Positions 11,325 to 23,500 of a stretch of DNA of 64,000 bases are shown here, piece after piece (the stretch's first letter is position 1; the number at the start of each line of letters is the position of its first letter). Where the stretch lies: positions 806,001 to 870,000 of the forward strand of contig JAEBUN010000004.1 in the NCBI GenBank assembly GCA_023014365.1, given 5' to 3'. The notes under the pieces were generated by a model. That model saw nothing but the letters and a program-made list of their open reading frames with translations. It was not told where the DNA came from and searched no databases. The translations under genes and the position numbers were made by a program. This stretch comes from Lepiota brunneoincarnata. Its lineage: Eukaryota; Basidiomycota; Agaricomycetes; Agaricales; Agaricaceae.

Positions 11325-11752
11325 AAGAGAGGGAAAGACACCAGCGGTACCGAGAGGATGAAGAAGGGCCCATGAGGGGTGGGAGGTCAGCGATATTCGG
11401 CCAAGAAACGAGCGACGCTATAAGGGGCGAGGACAAACTGGGAGTGTTATCCCTCAGTAAGTCACTTTTTATTTTTTCATCATTTCTCTCTGCTTCGTCT
11501 TCTATTCTTGATGCTGACCGCGCGGGGTTTGTGGCAACAGAAGATGTCAATCTATTTAGTGCGTCCGCGGGCGACTACGGGGATGGATACGGGGAACGGC
11601 TGATGTCGCCATATGCGACCGACGAGGTGGTGGACGAGCACTCGCTCTATCTGGCGCAGTGTGCACGACGAGAACGGTCGCTGTCATCGTCGGCGGTGGC
11701 GGCCGGCGCTCCGTACGGGCAGGTGTTTCTGGTAAGGAGAGAGATGCCGTAA
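11023..11752 (+). CDS. Hypothetical protein, gene structure uncertain
   Basis: A plausible start (CACAATG context) at 11023 opens MSLSAALTRSKSAPQPIAH, followed by GLRLLLQGDPFNLSGFFP and GGEEEWRWLREEV. The next coherent segment is in another frame: a poly-Glu run, then RHQRYREDEEGP, an intron at about 11459-11541 with GTAAGT donor and CAACAG acceptor, and a final exon (DVNLFSASAGDYGDGYGERL through YATDEVVDEHSLYLAQCARR) ending at 11752. A frame change is needed inside the GGA/GAG-rich repeat at about 11290-11335, by a further intron or an indel I could not place. I recognise no family. The intron near 11460 and the non-repetitive ends argue for a real gene. Confidence 0.45.
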
Positions 11753-11915
11753 TGCCGAGAGCGGGTTGTTCCCACGTATTAGGTGTAGATATTCGCACGG
11801 TGTATTTTTTCCCACATTAGGTGGACATGTTGAAGACGCTCCTGCTCTCGTTTTTCCCACTGACTGCCCACTTTCCCACTCGCCTCGCTCGTGAGACTTT
11901 GCTCTCACGCCTATA

Positions 11916-14411
11916 ATGTCTTTGCCTCAGGATCCCTTCTTCCTCAACCACCATCTCCAGATGGCCTCTGGCCCCGCTGACCCTCAGCTAGACCAGCAGC
12001 CGTCTCAGCATTCCCGCTCGGCCACCCCCGCCCACCACGGTGCAAATTTACTCGTAATCCCTCTCTCTTCTCTACCCCACAATTTCCTTGTATATTCATC
12101 TCGACACGCTTTAGGTCTCCAGCAAGCAGCCCTCCCCGCAGTCTACCGCGGTAAACTCTCCCAAGCACTCCCCTCCACCTTCTACCTCCGACCCCCCTCC
12201 ACCCGTTGCCGCTCCAGATCCAAATACTTCTCTACACTCCATTATAGTCGCCTCCAAGAAGGAGGCCATACCCAATGGTCAGCAATTGCCCCCGTGGAAC
12301 GCTACAACGCATGCCCAACCCATTCCTCTGAACCCCCCTCCTGCTACCGTGGCACCCATTCAAGTATGTCCCTACCTTTGTCTCTTCCCGATCGCGTTCC
12401 ATCCTCATACTTTGCCCCCCCAAAGTCCACCACCGGAAAACGCAAGCTCGACGACACCGAAGCTGATGATCCCCATAGCAAGATCCGCCGCATCGTTCGT
12501 GATCATGTCTCACAAGACCCTGCACGCGTCATGCCTATGACTACTGTCATTTGTCTTCACGCCGCTGTTGCCCAAAAATCCTACGGCAGCGAGAAACGCT
12601 TTCTCTGTCCGCCTCCCGTCGTGCATATCGAAGGCCCTGTGTGGCACATGCGCACCCAACAACTATCCATGGCTGTTGTATCCGAAAGTGGAGAGCGCTC
12701 CTTTGAGCAAAAAGCTCCCCTCGACAACAACATGACCGCCAGCTTCAAGTTCCTGCATGTGACCGGCACTGCAAAAGCGAAGAGTTTCCAGCTCTCTCTT
12801 GATATTGCTGAACCCCCGCCCCCCTCACTGACTCCTGAGGGTGGTGATTCTCCTAATGGACGCGTCTGGGCTACTTTTGATTCGGCGCCTGTCACCATCA
12901 TCTCCAAACCGTCCAAAAAGACCGCGAAGACGCGCAACATTTCTTCGTGTATCCTTGCTGGAGGTCCTGTTTCCCTCTTTAATCGTATCAATTCTCAAAC
13001 TGTCCGAACCAAATATATGACCATTGATCATGCTCAATTATGTGCGAGCAATGTCGCGTGGTCCGCGTTTAATGTCAATGTCGTCCGACGTCCCGGGGGA
13101 GAGGCGCCTGCTGTGGGTGCGTGTCATGTGATGAGAATTATCCATTTTCCCGCTCTCACACTTTGCCAGCTGCAGGTCCACAGCCAGTCACTTATGGATG
13201 CGAAATTGTCCTCTCTGACACTCACTCTGGCATCTCCACTTCCCCCCTCGTTATCCGCAAGGTCGACAAAGGCCGAGTTTCCAATGATGATGGCGGCCCT
13301 GTCAGCCAGATGCAAAAAATTGCTCTCCAACGAGTGAACCCTGACGGCTCACGACATTACTTGTCCGCCGCGGGCCCTCTCCCTGGCACGCCTGGAGTAG
13401 TACCTCCCCCCGCGCCGGGTATGTCTACCCAGGCAGGAACTCATCCACTCATGTTCCAGTCTCCACGTATCCGAGACGAGGTCAAGGATGGACAGCGTAT
13501 CATCTCTGATGAAGTTGATGACTATCTCTGTTGGACTATTGTTGGTATTTGTGAGTCCTTCCTTTCCTGCCGCCGGAATTATCGCCCAATTCATCCCTGT
13601 AGCCAAATTCCAGTACACTTTTTTCGACGCCTTTGGTCAGAATAACAATATTCCCGAGCTCCCCATTACGCCCTTCCCCACACTCTTCACCACTCCCGTC
13701 TACCGTCCCGCAAGCAACACTATCGAGCTCACTGTGTCCAATTTCTTCTACGAAAATCCCACCACGAGGCAACAGACACCCCTGGATGTCTATCTTGGCA
13801 ATCTTGGTCCTCTTCGCCTGCGAGTTTACCAAACTGCCGCTCCAGGTCCACTTACGACGATATCGCCATTCGTTCAATCCCTTCCAGGGCCACAGGGTTT
13901 AGAAGCTGCAGGCCCCTCTGACCCCGTTACAGGGTCCCCTCTCTCCCCAGCAGCGCCACCTCCACGGTACATGCCAGCAGGACCCTTGCATACAATAGTG
14001 GTTGTCGAGATGCCACCTTTGCAAGATATCATCAAAGCCCTGGAAGATGATCCCTCGCCTCAACATCCTGACGCCCAGGGAGGCCGTCAGTCGCCAGAAG
14101 ATAGTTCTGCCCACGAAAGCAGGAATGGGAACGGAGCTTTACCCACTCCGCCGTTGCCCCAACCTCCTTCTCAGCCTCCATCTATTACTGGCAAGAGTCT
14201 TCCGCTATTATTTATCAGGTCCTCGGATGGCGTTGGATATCATTCGGGCAGAACCATCGCATGTGAAAACGTGTTCCAGGGTGTCGACTTGAACGCGATG
14301 GCGGCGGCAAATCCGCCAAACGGTCCGCCCGTGGATGCCACTTGGTTGGCGGCTGCACAGGCTGCAGCAGCTGAGAGCGGGCTCCATGGATGGACTTTGA
14401 GAGTTATGTAG
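11916..14411 (+). CDS. CSL-family (CBF1/Su(H)/LAG-1) transcription factor
   Basis: The start at 11916 (MSLPQDPFFLNHHLQM) leads into a Ser/Pro-rich N-terminal region interrupted by introns at about 12052 (GTAATC) and 12364 (GTATGT). The conserved core begins with CLHAAVAQKSYGSEKRFLCP, the N-terminal Rel-homology DNA-binding region, including the RFLCPPP segment. It continues with the beta-trefoil signature FNRINSQTVRTKYM, the segments PLVIRKVDKG and VDDYLCWTIVGI, and a C-terminal immunoglobulin-like part (FQYTFFDAFG through ASNTIELTVSNFFYEN). CSL proteins bind GTGGGAA-type sites. In animals they are the effectors of Notch; in fungi, which lack Notch, they control cell adhesion and cell-cycle coordination in the species studied (fission yeast Cbf11 and Cbf12). 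Which fungal class this belongs to is not decided here. It converges with RINT1, 340 bp away. Confidence 0.85.
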
Positions 14412-14750
14412 TTTGCCATTTATTGTGGTGTTGCTTCTCCCCTGTGACAACCCCTGTCTATCTCTCCCCTCTCTCTCCGGCTTGGTTCCTTCCTTTGTCA
14501 TGCCTTCTTCACGTTTCTCACGTTGTCGACGACCACCGAATCTCGCTTTGACCCCTCTAGCCCTCTTTACCTATGTCGCTCTGTCTAGTGTTCTGCTTGC
14601 TTTGTGTTAGTAATTATTGAGTGTAATGGTCGTTTTCTGGTTTGTACAGTTTGATCTTCATCTTTGCGTTTGGGGAAAACGAGAAATGTCATCAATGACG
14701 CACCCTAGACATAGCATGATTCTAAACAAAACCCGTATAGAAACAACACC
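14412..14750. other. Convergent 3' flanks of CSL factor and RINT1 genes
   Basis: The 339 bp between the two stop codons must hold both 3' UTRs. The sequence is T/C-rich near 14430-14600 and A-rich near 14720-14750. No gene, repeat or structured RNA is apparent. Confidence 0.4.
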
Positions 14751-17700
14751 TCAAGCAGGGCAATCTTCACGACTCCGGAGAATCCTTCTGACAACATCCC
14801 TCGACAACTCTGAATAATTAGTGGCATCACGCATCACATTCTCCCACTTCTCCTGATCCAACACACCAAACGTAGCCCCAGTAACCTTCTCCCAAACCTC
14901 CCCCTCTGAGGCAGCCAATCTCCCTGCCTGCAGCAACTTGGCCCACGGCGCTTCCACACGTGCCCTTCCACCTGGCAGCCCGTGCGCAATCCCACTCCTA
15001 CTCCCAATAAGAGCGCCCTGGCAGGTCTCAACCCAGAGCTCGCACTCGGCGAGGATATGTCGGCCCTCAGCGGCGGGGAAAGAACCGCGGAAGAGGATCT
15101 GGCGGTGGAGGATGTGCTCGGCGAGGTGTGAAGCAATGCGGCGGTAGAGTGCCGTGAAGGATGTTTGCGAAAGGGCGGAGAGAAGGAAGGTAAGGTGCGA
15201 GGAAAGAATAGTCAGTGGTGCGAGGAGGGTTTGAGAGACAAGGGGCTCTTCGGAAATGGGTTGGTCGGTTGGGGAGGAGGCATCGAGTCTGGCTCTGTAT
15301 TATGTGTGTGTCGGTCTCGTTCGGGACTTGGGAGCAGTAAGGAGGGAGGGTACTTACGAAGTAAGGTGAGGCTTGAGTCTTGCTTCGACCTCGGTGCAGA
15401 CTTGCTGGACTATCATGTTCTCGGCGCGAATGAGGAGAGAGGTGTATTTGTTAATCAAGACTTCGAAGATGGCGTCATGCGGCACGTCAATATCTTCGGG
15501 CCCTGGCTTGGGGAGGAGATCATTAGCTTCGGCGCGCTCACGAAGGGCCTGGTTGTGGTGAATATCAGACCATAACTCCAAGAAGAACTGGTCGCGAAAG
15601 TCAGCTAGGGACTTAAGAGAAGCGAGGATTAAACAATTTACTAGATCTTCGGACCATGATTCCAATGCCAATTCGATATGCGCAGCACTCAAAAGAGCTT
15701 TACAGAGCCTTTGAATACCCTCGACGCCACCTGTGAGATTCTGTGTGTTTATATTGATCGTCCCCTCCACTTTGCTGCCCAGACCAAGTCCACCTGGAAC
15801 AGCACGAACAAACGCCGACGAGAGCGTCTCAAAAGCGTCCAATGAAGACGTTATACGGCCAAGGTAGGACTCGAGGACAGGCAGCTGGATTGATATGAGG
15901 AAGTGGATGCGTTGAGATGATTTTGGAAGAGGAGAGTAGCGGTCTAGGGTCACGTATGAGCAAAAGGTCAAGGGTAGTTGATAATAAACTCTCGCCTGTG
16001 ACTTGTTCAAAAAGTGCCTTGACTCTTCTTGCCGAGTTTGTAGATTTGAGCGTTGTGGCTTGTGAACCTTCTTCAGTATCGTCGGAGATTGCCCAAGCGT
16101 CCGAGGCTCCAATAATGTGCTGGTACTGGTCCTCGACGACTACAGCGAGAAAGCTCAGAGCATGTCCCACTCCTTAATTTGGTACCTACATTTGCGCTCT
16201 CCTGACAACCATGCCTGGAACCAATATTGATTTCCAAGTATCACATTGCTGATCCCGTCCCATTTGGTATTCTCATCATCCAATGCCGCAGCGGATGTTC
16301 CCTGCAGCTGGAAACCTTCTTCAGCAAGGGTTGCATCGAAGGAAAGAGCCTGGTAAATCGTGTGTGCTAGGACTGATGACGTAGTCAGGAGAGCTGGGAT
16401 CGTTCTGCGAAGCTTCCTAGAGAGGAGAGGGAGTAGGAGTAAGGCAAATTCGCGCTTGGGTTGATGAGGGATCAGAACGACACATAGCGACACACTATAA
16501 CAAATCTCACCCATGCATAAATTTGCTTATACTCTGAGCTAGACAATAAAGGTTGAATAATGGTATCCATAAATTGGCGGTGCTCATGAGCGACATTGAG
16601 TATGTGGGTGAAGTACCACTCGGGCTGAAGAAGGTAATTTCAGTAGGGCATATTTCTCGCATGCTAGCTAGCACACCTTGTCGGGCCTGTTCGTTTGCCT
16701 ATTGCCCTCAAAGTGATACTTGAAACGGAGAGAGACTGGCACAACCAGAGCTTGGATGGGATACAACCCGTCCTTCTCCGAACGACTAGGGTCACACTCT
16801 GCGTTGATATCTTTGCCTCTGTCTGCGAGTGAGACATCAACTTTCTATGCCAATCCCTGGAGAAACGTACATCGTTTGAAGCCTCAACATGTTGATAAAA
16901 GCATCCTCAAGTGCTTTTCTATCACTTGGAGCTGCAGCGGCATGATTCACGCTCATGGGCCATCCAAGTTTCTCTGCTGCGCTCGTCAAGGTACTAGAAA
17001 TGCACAATTGTCAGCCATCAAAGGCATCTGCGGAAAAGAAATGTTTACTTTGTGAGAACACCCTTAATAGCCGTCCATGTCCTACCACGAATCTTCTCCA
17101 AAAACGCGACGATGTGCAGCTTTTGCTGAGAATCAACCTGTTCTACGTTGGCACAAAAGGCAGTAACCTTCTCGACGAACCTCTGCAGGTCCCGGAATAT
17201 GGTGACGGATGATGGTGACAATGCTGTAGTGGACTTAACCTGAGCGACTGCGGATTCACTTCAAGCAACTTAGCTCGCGACACAGATATACTCGGTGGGG
17301 ATGGACGAACCTGAGCTGAAGTCCATGTTGGATAACCTGAACATACCCCTTGACACTCTCAAGCTCCTTCAGACTTCGGTGGAGAGTCTCAATGTCTTCC
17401 AATAATGTCGGTTTCCTGTCTTCGTCGGACAGCACAGAAATGAGCTCATTCGAGAGCTCTGAAAGTTCGTCAGCTAATGAGTGGCGCAGGAGGGACAATT
17501 CCTTGGAAGTTGTGATATGTTCTTGCACCGAGCCCCGTGTATCGATAATTAAGGTCCGTGTTAGTTCATTGGATGAAGACAGCTGAGCTACCGCAGTGCT
17601 TGTGAGGAATCAGTACCACTCGTAAACGTTGCACGCACTTGTACTTGGAGATCCTCGTGGCGGAGCTGAACCTGCTGCAACAGGGATTCGAGCTGGTTCA

Positions 17701-17806
17701 AGCTTTCGTATGTGAAAAGGGACTCGTTAAGAAAGTCTACAGTCTCCTTGCTTGAAGCATTCCAGTCCGGTACGGCCAAGAGAGACTTGATCTGCTCAGC
17801 GGACAT
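14751..17806 (-). CDS. RINT1/Tip20-family tethering protein
   Basis: Minus-strand gene of many exons. It starts at 17806 (MSAEQIKSLLAVPDWNASSK) with an N-terminal coiled coil (LNQLESLLQQVQLRHEDLQV, then SLADELSELSNELISVL). The conserved TIP-1 domain includes YVQVIQHGLQL, YLGRITSSLDAFETLSSAFV, GVEGIQRLCKALLSAAHIEL, HDAIFEVLINKYTSLLIRAE and the C-terminal end WENVMRDATNYSELSRDVVR at 14751. RINT1/Tip20 is a subunit of the NRZ/Dsl1 complex that tethers Golgi-derived COPI vesicles to the ER. Family membership is clear from the coiled coil plus TIP-1 segments. Introns near 15355-15130 are inferred from frame changes and are less certain than the rest. A LINE fragment inserted 54 bp upstream of the start codon probably altered its promoter or 5' UTR. 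Confidence 0.83.
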
Positions 17807-17859
17807 CTTTCGAGGTTGTGGATGCTCTTGGCCAGGCAGCTTTAAGAAGCTGTGCTGGA

Positions 17860-17875
17860 ATTGGACACGTGATCA
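17860..17875. repeat. Target-site duplication, left copy (16 bp)
   Basis: ATTGGACACGTGATCA here recurs exactly at 18930-18945. The two copies bracket the LINE fragment and mark the staggered cut made at insertion. The duplicated word contains the palindromic E-box CACGTG. Confidence 0.85.
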
Positions 17876-18570
17876 GCCACATTAACATCTTCGCCGACAA
17901 CTCCTCTGCACTCACCACCATCTGCGACCCTAGACCACGCCAAGGCCAAATCATCGCCAATGGCTTCTACACCGCAGCACTCAAGTGGCTCGATACAGAT
18001 CCAACACACAAACTCACCATCGCATGGTGCCCAAGCCACCAGAACATCAGGGGAAATGAACGAGCAGACCGCCTGGCAAAAGAAGCAACACACCTACCCA
18101 GCTCTATAGACCCCTCCATAACATACTGCCTAAGACAGGCGAAGGAGCGAACGCGCAAAAATTGGACACATGAATGGAAAAACATCCCACAGCGAGGACA
18201 ATACAGCGCAGCAAACCGCATCCCCCCTTCCCTAACCCCCAACAAACACTTCTATGAACTGCAGAACAAACGCGAACTCTTTGGCCACCTCGTTCAATGC
18301 CGCACAGGCCATGGGTATACTGGGGAATTCTACCATCGCTTTGTCCCATCAGAACCAACATCATGTCCATGTGGAGAGGAGCAACAGACACGTGAACACA
18401 TACTATGCAGTTGCCCACTATATGAACAACATCGCTACATCCTGAAAGAGGTCTCCGAAAGACTATACCTCCCAGACATCCTAGGCACTAGGGATGGCAT
18501 AACGGCACTAGCAACTTTTCTGGAAAAATCAGGGACATACACAAAATCTGGCAAAGGGCCTCCCCAATGA
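17876..18570 (+). pseudogene. LINE ORF2 remnant: RNase H C-part plus CCHC-type knuckle
   Basis: The frame (open from 17818 through host DNA) becomes LINE sequence at SHINIFADNSSALTTI, the second RNase H strand with its catalytic Asp. IAWCPSHQNIRGNERADRLA follows, carrying the WxPSHxxIxGNExAD motif with the other active-site residues. Further on, CPCGEEQQTREHILCSCPLY is the CxCG...TxxHILxxCP knuckle that ends many fungal LINE ORF2 proteins. The stop is at 18568-18570. The first RNase H strand with its Asp is missing, as is everything upstream, so no enzyme is made. There is no start codon of its own. Confidence 0.85.
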
Positions 18571-18929
18571 CGTCACCCTGACATTAATGACATCCCTCAC
18601 GACAACCAAACCACAGGGGAAAGGGAACTGGATGGGCTACATCACAACTAGCCACACGCATCATCTGGATCTCACTTATTTCACCTCATTCCAATTTTTA
18701 ATTTTATTAGTTTCTCAACTTCATGCCAACTTTCGTTACAAACGCCGCCCCACCATCATGTAGAGTACACCACACTATTAGAAACCTCCACATTTTTTTC
18801 AGACCTTTACCCATGTAGATATTCCACCTCTCGAGGGGGTCCATCTGTTAATACAGTGGGCCCACCGCGTCTTAGCACTAGTCTGCTTGTTGCGGTATAT
18901 AAATGCAGAGTCCAAAAAAAAAAAAAAAG
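17876..18929 (+). mobile_element. 5'-truncated LINE (non-LTR retrotransposon) insertion
   Basis: The insertion is about 1,054 bp, bounded by a 16-bp direct repeat. It ends in a run of 15 A (18914-18928), as expected for target-primed reverse transcription. It contains only the 3' end of an ORF2: a partial RNase H domain, a Cys/His knuckle and about 340 bp of 3' UTR (18571-18913). The start lies inside RNase H, so the endonuclease, reverse transcriptase and first RNase H strand are absent and the copy cannot move by itself. Both duplicate copies are identical and the coding frame is still open to its stop, which implies a young insertion. It sits between the divergent RINT1 and HAD-phosphatase genes. 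Confidence 0.85.
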
Positions 18930-18945
18930 ATTGGACACGTGATCA
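18930..18945. repeat. Target-site duplication, right copy (16 bp)
   Basis: Exact second copy of ATTGGACACGTGATCA, immediately after the poly(A) tail and a single G. It restores the presumed pre-insertion sequence continuing into TTTGAGTTTGG. Confidence 0.85.
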
Positions 18946-19172
18946 TTTGAGTTTGGTGTTCACTAGCACTTTTCATCCTAGTCACAGTTATGTCTCTACT
19001 GAGGTCTACCAGTGGCAGCGGCAGGTCTGAGCGAAACTTTCCGTTCAAACACGTCCACGAACATTCATAGTTGCGAGCCTCCAAGTGGCTAGCGTCACGG
19101 GTTCGAGACCGACAAAGAGAGAATTTGATTGTAAATTACAATGATACCATCAGCCAATCGATCCACGAACCT

Positions 19173-20322
19173 ATGTCTGCCGCTGCCTCACGCCTCGAGC
19201 TCCAAACACCTCTCCCGGTCGCTGCAACTTCAGAGCGGCCTGACGATGAGGTTCGGGCCGAAGACCAGCTGGAATATGAGGTGCTAGAGAAACTTACAGG
19301 AATTACTCCTCCAGGGATCGTCTCCCTCAATCATCGCCGTCGATTTGGATGATGTCCTTGGCAAAACAAACCAAGCAGTGGCAGAGTGTAAGCTACCCGT
19401 CTCTGGGCACATTGGATCTGCATGATAGCTTGAAAAGGGCATAATGAAATCTACGGAACCAAGATGGATGTCTCGCACTTTTATTGTGAGGTCCGACAGG
19501 GCTTCTGATAGCTACTGATCTCAATTCCAAAGCCAGATTATTATTACTGGAAGGTGATTCATCGAGCTATCCTATAATCAAAGATATTCAGGCCAAATAT
19601 TATAGAATCCGTTCTGGGGAACGATTAAAGAGACTTTTGACAAAGTCTCGGATTTCTACAAGACCGACAAAATATACCACATAGCACCAATACCCGGAGC
19701 CCGGGAGGCCGTCCAGACGCTCAAAGATATGGGTTTCCGCCTGATTATTGTAACGGCAAGACAAGAGGATGGGGTGGACGAGAGCTGGAGGTGGATCACA
19801 AGGTATTTCCCAGGTAAGATTCGTCCGAGCAGCATTCCGATCTTGGTCTAAACCCTTTGTGGCAAATTCACAGGGATATTTGACAGTATAATATGCATTG
19901 GGCAATTCAAGGATGCGCACAAGCCTGGACACGGGGTTGTTACAAAGTTGAGCAAGTCACAGGTGAGAGAGCAGATACTGCTGCTCATCCGGTGGCGCTT
20001 ATCCCCCGCGTAGGTCTGCGAAGACCTCGGGGCGAAACTGCTCATAGATGACTCTGCGGAGAATGCACTTCAATGTGCGACTGCACCGAAACCAACGCCG
20101 GTCCTGCTATTCGGAAATTATGAGTGGAACCAGCGCTTATCTGAGCCAGGAGATGCTCGGGAGAGTATGTGTTTTGACATTCGATTCAAGGCTTTGGGTG
20201 GAAAAGAGTTCTGGAAGGAAGAGACACTGTCGGTTCCAGGGGGCGCACCGCTATGGCGAGTGAAGGATTGGAGCGAAGTCATAAGATGGGTTCGTCGAGC
20301 CAGAGCAGAGGGCCAGCTCTGA
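19173..20322 (+). CDS. HAD-superfamily phosphatase/nucleotidase-like protein
   Basis: Exon 1 (19173-19250) begins MSAAASRLELQTPLPV. Later exons give IIAVDLDDVLGKTNQAVAE (HAD motif I, DxD), a short exon YYYWK, LKDMGFRLIIVTARQ (motif II, T-A-R) and KLLIDDSAENALQCA (motif IV, DD). A conserved tail follows (GNYEWNQRLSEPGDARES), and the stop is at 20320-20322. Six introns are needed, all short; the first has a GTTCGG donor and is the weakest part of the model. The fold and motif set resemble 5'(3')-deoxyribonucleotidase-like HAD proteins common in fungi. The substrate is unknown. Its upstream region, formerly shared with RINT1 over about 0.3 kb, now contains the LINE insertion. Confidence 0.8.
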
Positions 20323-20348
20323 AATCTAGATCGGCACATTGTAATTAC

Positions 20349-20378
20349 CACGTGCCGTGACTTGCTCAATTTCACGTG
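20349..20378. promoter_or_regulatory. Two E-box (CACGTG) sites upstream of ABCD transporter
   Basis: CACGTG occurs at 20349-20354 and again at 20373-20378, about 210-240 bp before the transporter start at 20587 and just after the HAD gene stop. Paired palindromic bHLH sites this close are unlikely by chance, but no binding protein can be inferred. Confidence 0.35.
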
Positions 20379-20586
20379 CATGTATATTTGTTCAGCTGCA
20401 GCAGCAACATATTGTTCGGTTTCTACCACCATTCGCCCTTTTGCAACGGGACAGCTTCCTCTTGAGCTTCAGACTCACCGCTCTTGAGGCTTGTTTGCCA
20501 TAGATCGTTATTCCCCTCACTCTTGGGTCCCCATTGGCCAGGGTTCATCGGCTGCACCCGTTTGACCATCTTTTAGTGGGTTCGAC

Positions 20587-23500
20587 ATGGGAGCTTTCTC
20601 CACTCTCAGGAGCAAATCCGCTACAGAGCGGCTTGCCCGTTTTTCCAAGATATATGCTAGCAATCGACCACTCGTTCAACGTGTCCTCAATATTAGTTTC
20701 GTGGTATATGTACTCAGCTCCACGTACTATGGCCTTTCAGGTGGGGGAAGGGGAGGTGGATCTGGAAAGGGAAGGCGAAGAGCCAGAGCTGATGCCGGAA
20801 GGCCGGAGCGAGTTGCAGTATGTTCCTGGTCCACGTTTGGATCGCTCGGTGCCTCTGACTGCCATACTACCTACCTCATCAGGTGGATGCACTGTTTTAT
20901 CAGCGGCTGGCCCGGATCTTGAAGATTGTTATTCCTGGCGTCCGCTCCAAGGAGGCGCTCCTTCTGCTCACGCACTCTAGCCTCTTGATATTCAGGACTG
21001 CAATATCACTATACGTCGCAGCTCTTGATGGGAAGTACGTCATATGCAGAAATTAGCTTCCAGTTGGGCTAATCATTCATCAAGGATCGTGGCGAGTCTG
21101 GTCAGGGTTGAACCCTTAAAGTTCTTCCTCAACATCCTTCGTTGGCTGCTCGTTGCGATTCCTGCGACATGGTGCAACAGTTGGCTAAGTTACATCCAGA
21201 ACAAGCTCGCCATCGCATATCGTACGCGGTTAACTCGTGAAGTTCTTTCTCAATATTTGGGGGAGGCCTCACAAGGCCCTGACGGTAAAGTGTACTATAA
21301 ACTCGGTGGGTTAGGGTTCACTCTGTTCTTCACGACTGATATTCAGTATATTTGGACATACAGCGAACCTCGACGATAGGATCAAGAATCCGGATCAGTA
21401 AGTTGGCGATTTCAGCTTCCGAAAGCTCTGGACTGACCAAAAAAGGATGATAACCCACGACATCCAGCGATTCTCGACACACTTGGCCGCTATATATTCC
21501 AATCTTGCGAAACCCGTCTTCGATGTTATCCTTTATAATTATCAGCTCTCACAAAATGTTGGTGCCGAAGGCCTTGTCGGCCTCACTATAGCCGTGCAGT
21601 CAACTGCAGTTCTCTGTGAGTTTTCTGCCCTCTACTTGATTCACACCCTCACTACTTTCAGTGCGATACCTAACACCACCATTTGGCGCTTATACTGCGC
21701 TTTCCGCGCAGCTGGCAGGTTCGCTACGACATGCACACTCCAGGCTTGTCGAGTTTGCAGAAGAAATTGCATTCATGGGGGGTGAACGCACAGAACGGCT
21801 GCTAATTGAGCGAGAGTATGCCACCGTTGTCAAGCATGAAAACAAAGTTCTTCAACGGCGTTGGTGGTTTGGATGTGTGGAAGAGGGTATCATCAAGTGG
21901 TTGTGGGGGTCTTTCGGGGTAAGTTCTGCATCCTCACTCTGGCAGTGGCTATGCCTTATAGGGGATGGCTCGCAGCTTGTTTTATGCGCCGTTCCTGTAT
22001 TCTTCAAGATACCAGGAGCTAGCTCAAGAACTGATTTGGGCGGACGAACTGAGGGTGAGGATTGAGCGTGGCGAAGATGAAAACATGATAACCGATTTAT
22101 TTCAGGATTCGTGACGAACAGGCGCCTACTGCTGTCCTCTTCGGGTATGACCCTGTCTTATTGCAGGACTTTACCACTGATCCAGATACATTCAGATGCA
22201 TTTGGTCGCGTCATGTATTCTTATAAGGATCTTTCGGAGCTTGCTGGATACACAGCCCGTGTGTCACAACTCCTTGACACGATTGGCGATGTGAAGAAGG
22301 GCAAGTTCGAAAAGGCACTGGTGAGCTCAGCAAGTACTGAAGTCAATGCCAGGAGTAAGCTCTCATTTACTCATGAAAGGCTTCTATCTCTGTTGATGTG
22401 CTCTACACCTAGTTCTCAGTGGTAGAGGGCAAGTCATCGAGGCTGAGGACATCCAGTTCGAGAACGTCCCTATCATCACACCTAACGGCGATGTTCTCGT
22501 GAAGAGTTTGAGTTTCCATGTCAAGCCCGGTGTAAGTCACCCGACGTTCGCAGCTGAAGGAACCACTAATGGGAAAGTAGCAACACCTGCTCATTGTCGG
22601 GCCGAATGGTAAATCACGAGCCATTGTGTGCGCTAAATCCGGGTTTACCCAGTTTTATTGTAGGTTGTGGAAAGTCGTCATTGTTTCGTATCCTTGGAGG
22701 TCTCTGGCCTGTCTATGGTGGAATCGTCCGCAAGCCCCCTTCGTCACACTTCATCTTAATCCCCCAACGGCCATACCTGTCTCTTGGCACACTTCGGGAT
22801 CAAATTATCTACCCCCATTCGGAGGCCGATATGAATGCCCGTATGCGTTTCCGTTCTCTGGCCTGCTCGTTTGCTGAAAGTTGACCAGGTGGTGTTACCG
22901 ATTATGATTTGCTTCGGATCTTGTCCGTTGTTCAAATGAGTAATATTGTAGAAAGGGAGGGTGGCTGGGGTGCTGCTCGCGAGTGGAGAGAGTCGTTGAG
23001 TGGCGGTGACCAACAGAAAATTGCTTGGGCAAGGTTGTTCTATCATCGGCCTAAGGTTCGTTACCGGAAGGACGCTGCATTGAAGATGTTCTGACATAAT
23101 ATTTGTTCTCTGCCACTCGGTTGTAGTATGCTGTTCTTGACGAAGCAACATCTCTAGTACCCACTGAGATCGAGGGCCTGATGATGAAGCACGCAACTGA
23201 CCTTGGGATTACGTTGTTGACCGTTTCACACCGGCCTTCGTTGTGGAAGTATCATCAATTAATTTTGCATTACGACGGCCAAGGGGGCTATGTCTTGTAT
23301 GTCCTCCTCTCACCTGATGATCTCGTACATTAAGTTGCTAAATGGCGTCAATTTAGTACTAAACTCGATGCTGAAAAACGACTTGCGTTGCAGGAAGAGA
23401 AGCAGACTCTGGAAGCTAAGCTCCTAGAAGTGTGAGTTGGTCATTGTTCTTCTCTTGGTTTGATATGCTCATGGGTTACCTGAGCAGACCGAAGTTGAAG

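Noticed and set aside
11236..11550. Ser-rich minus-strand protein
   Set aside because: It is the antisense reading of the GGA/GAG repeat; the plus strand has the splice sites and start context.
19030..19125. tRNA or tRNA-derived SINE; GGTTCGAGACC at 19100-19110
   Set aside because: Matches the B-box consensus but no cloverleaf arms and no convincing A-box lie upstream; probably promoter sequence of the HAD gene.
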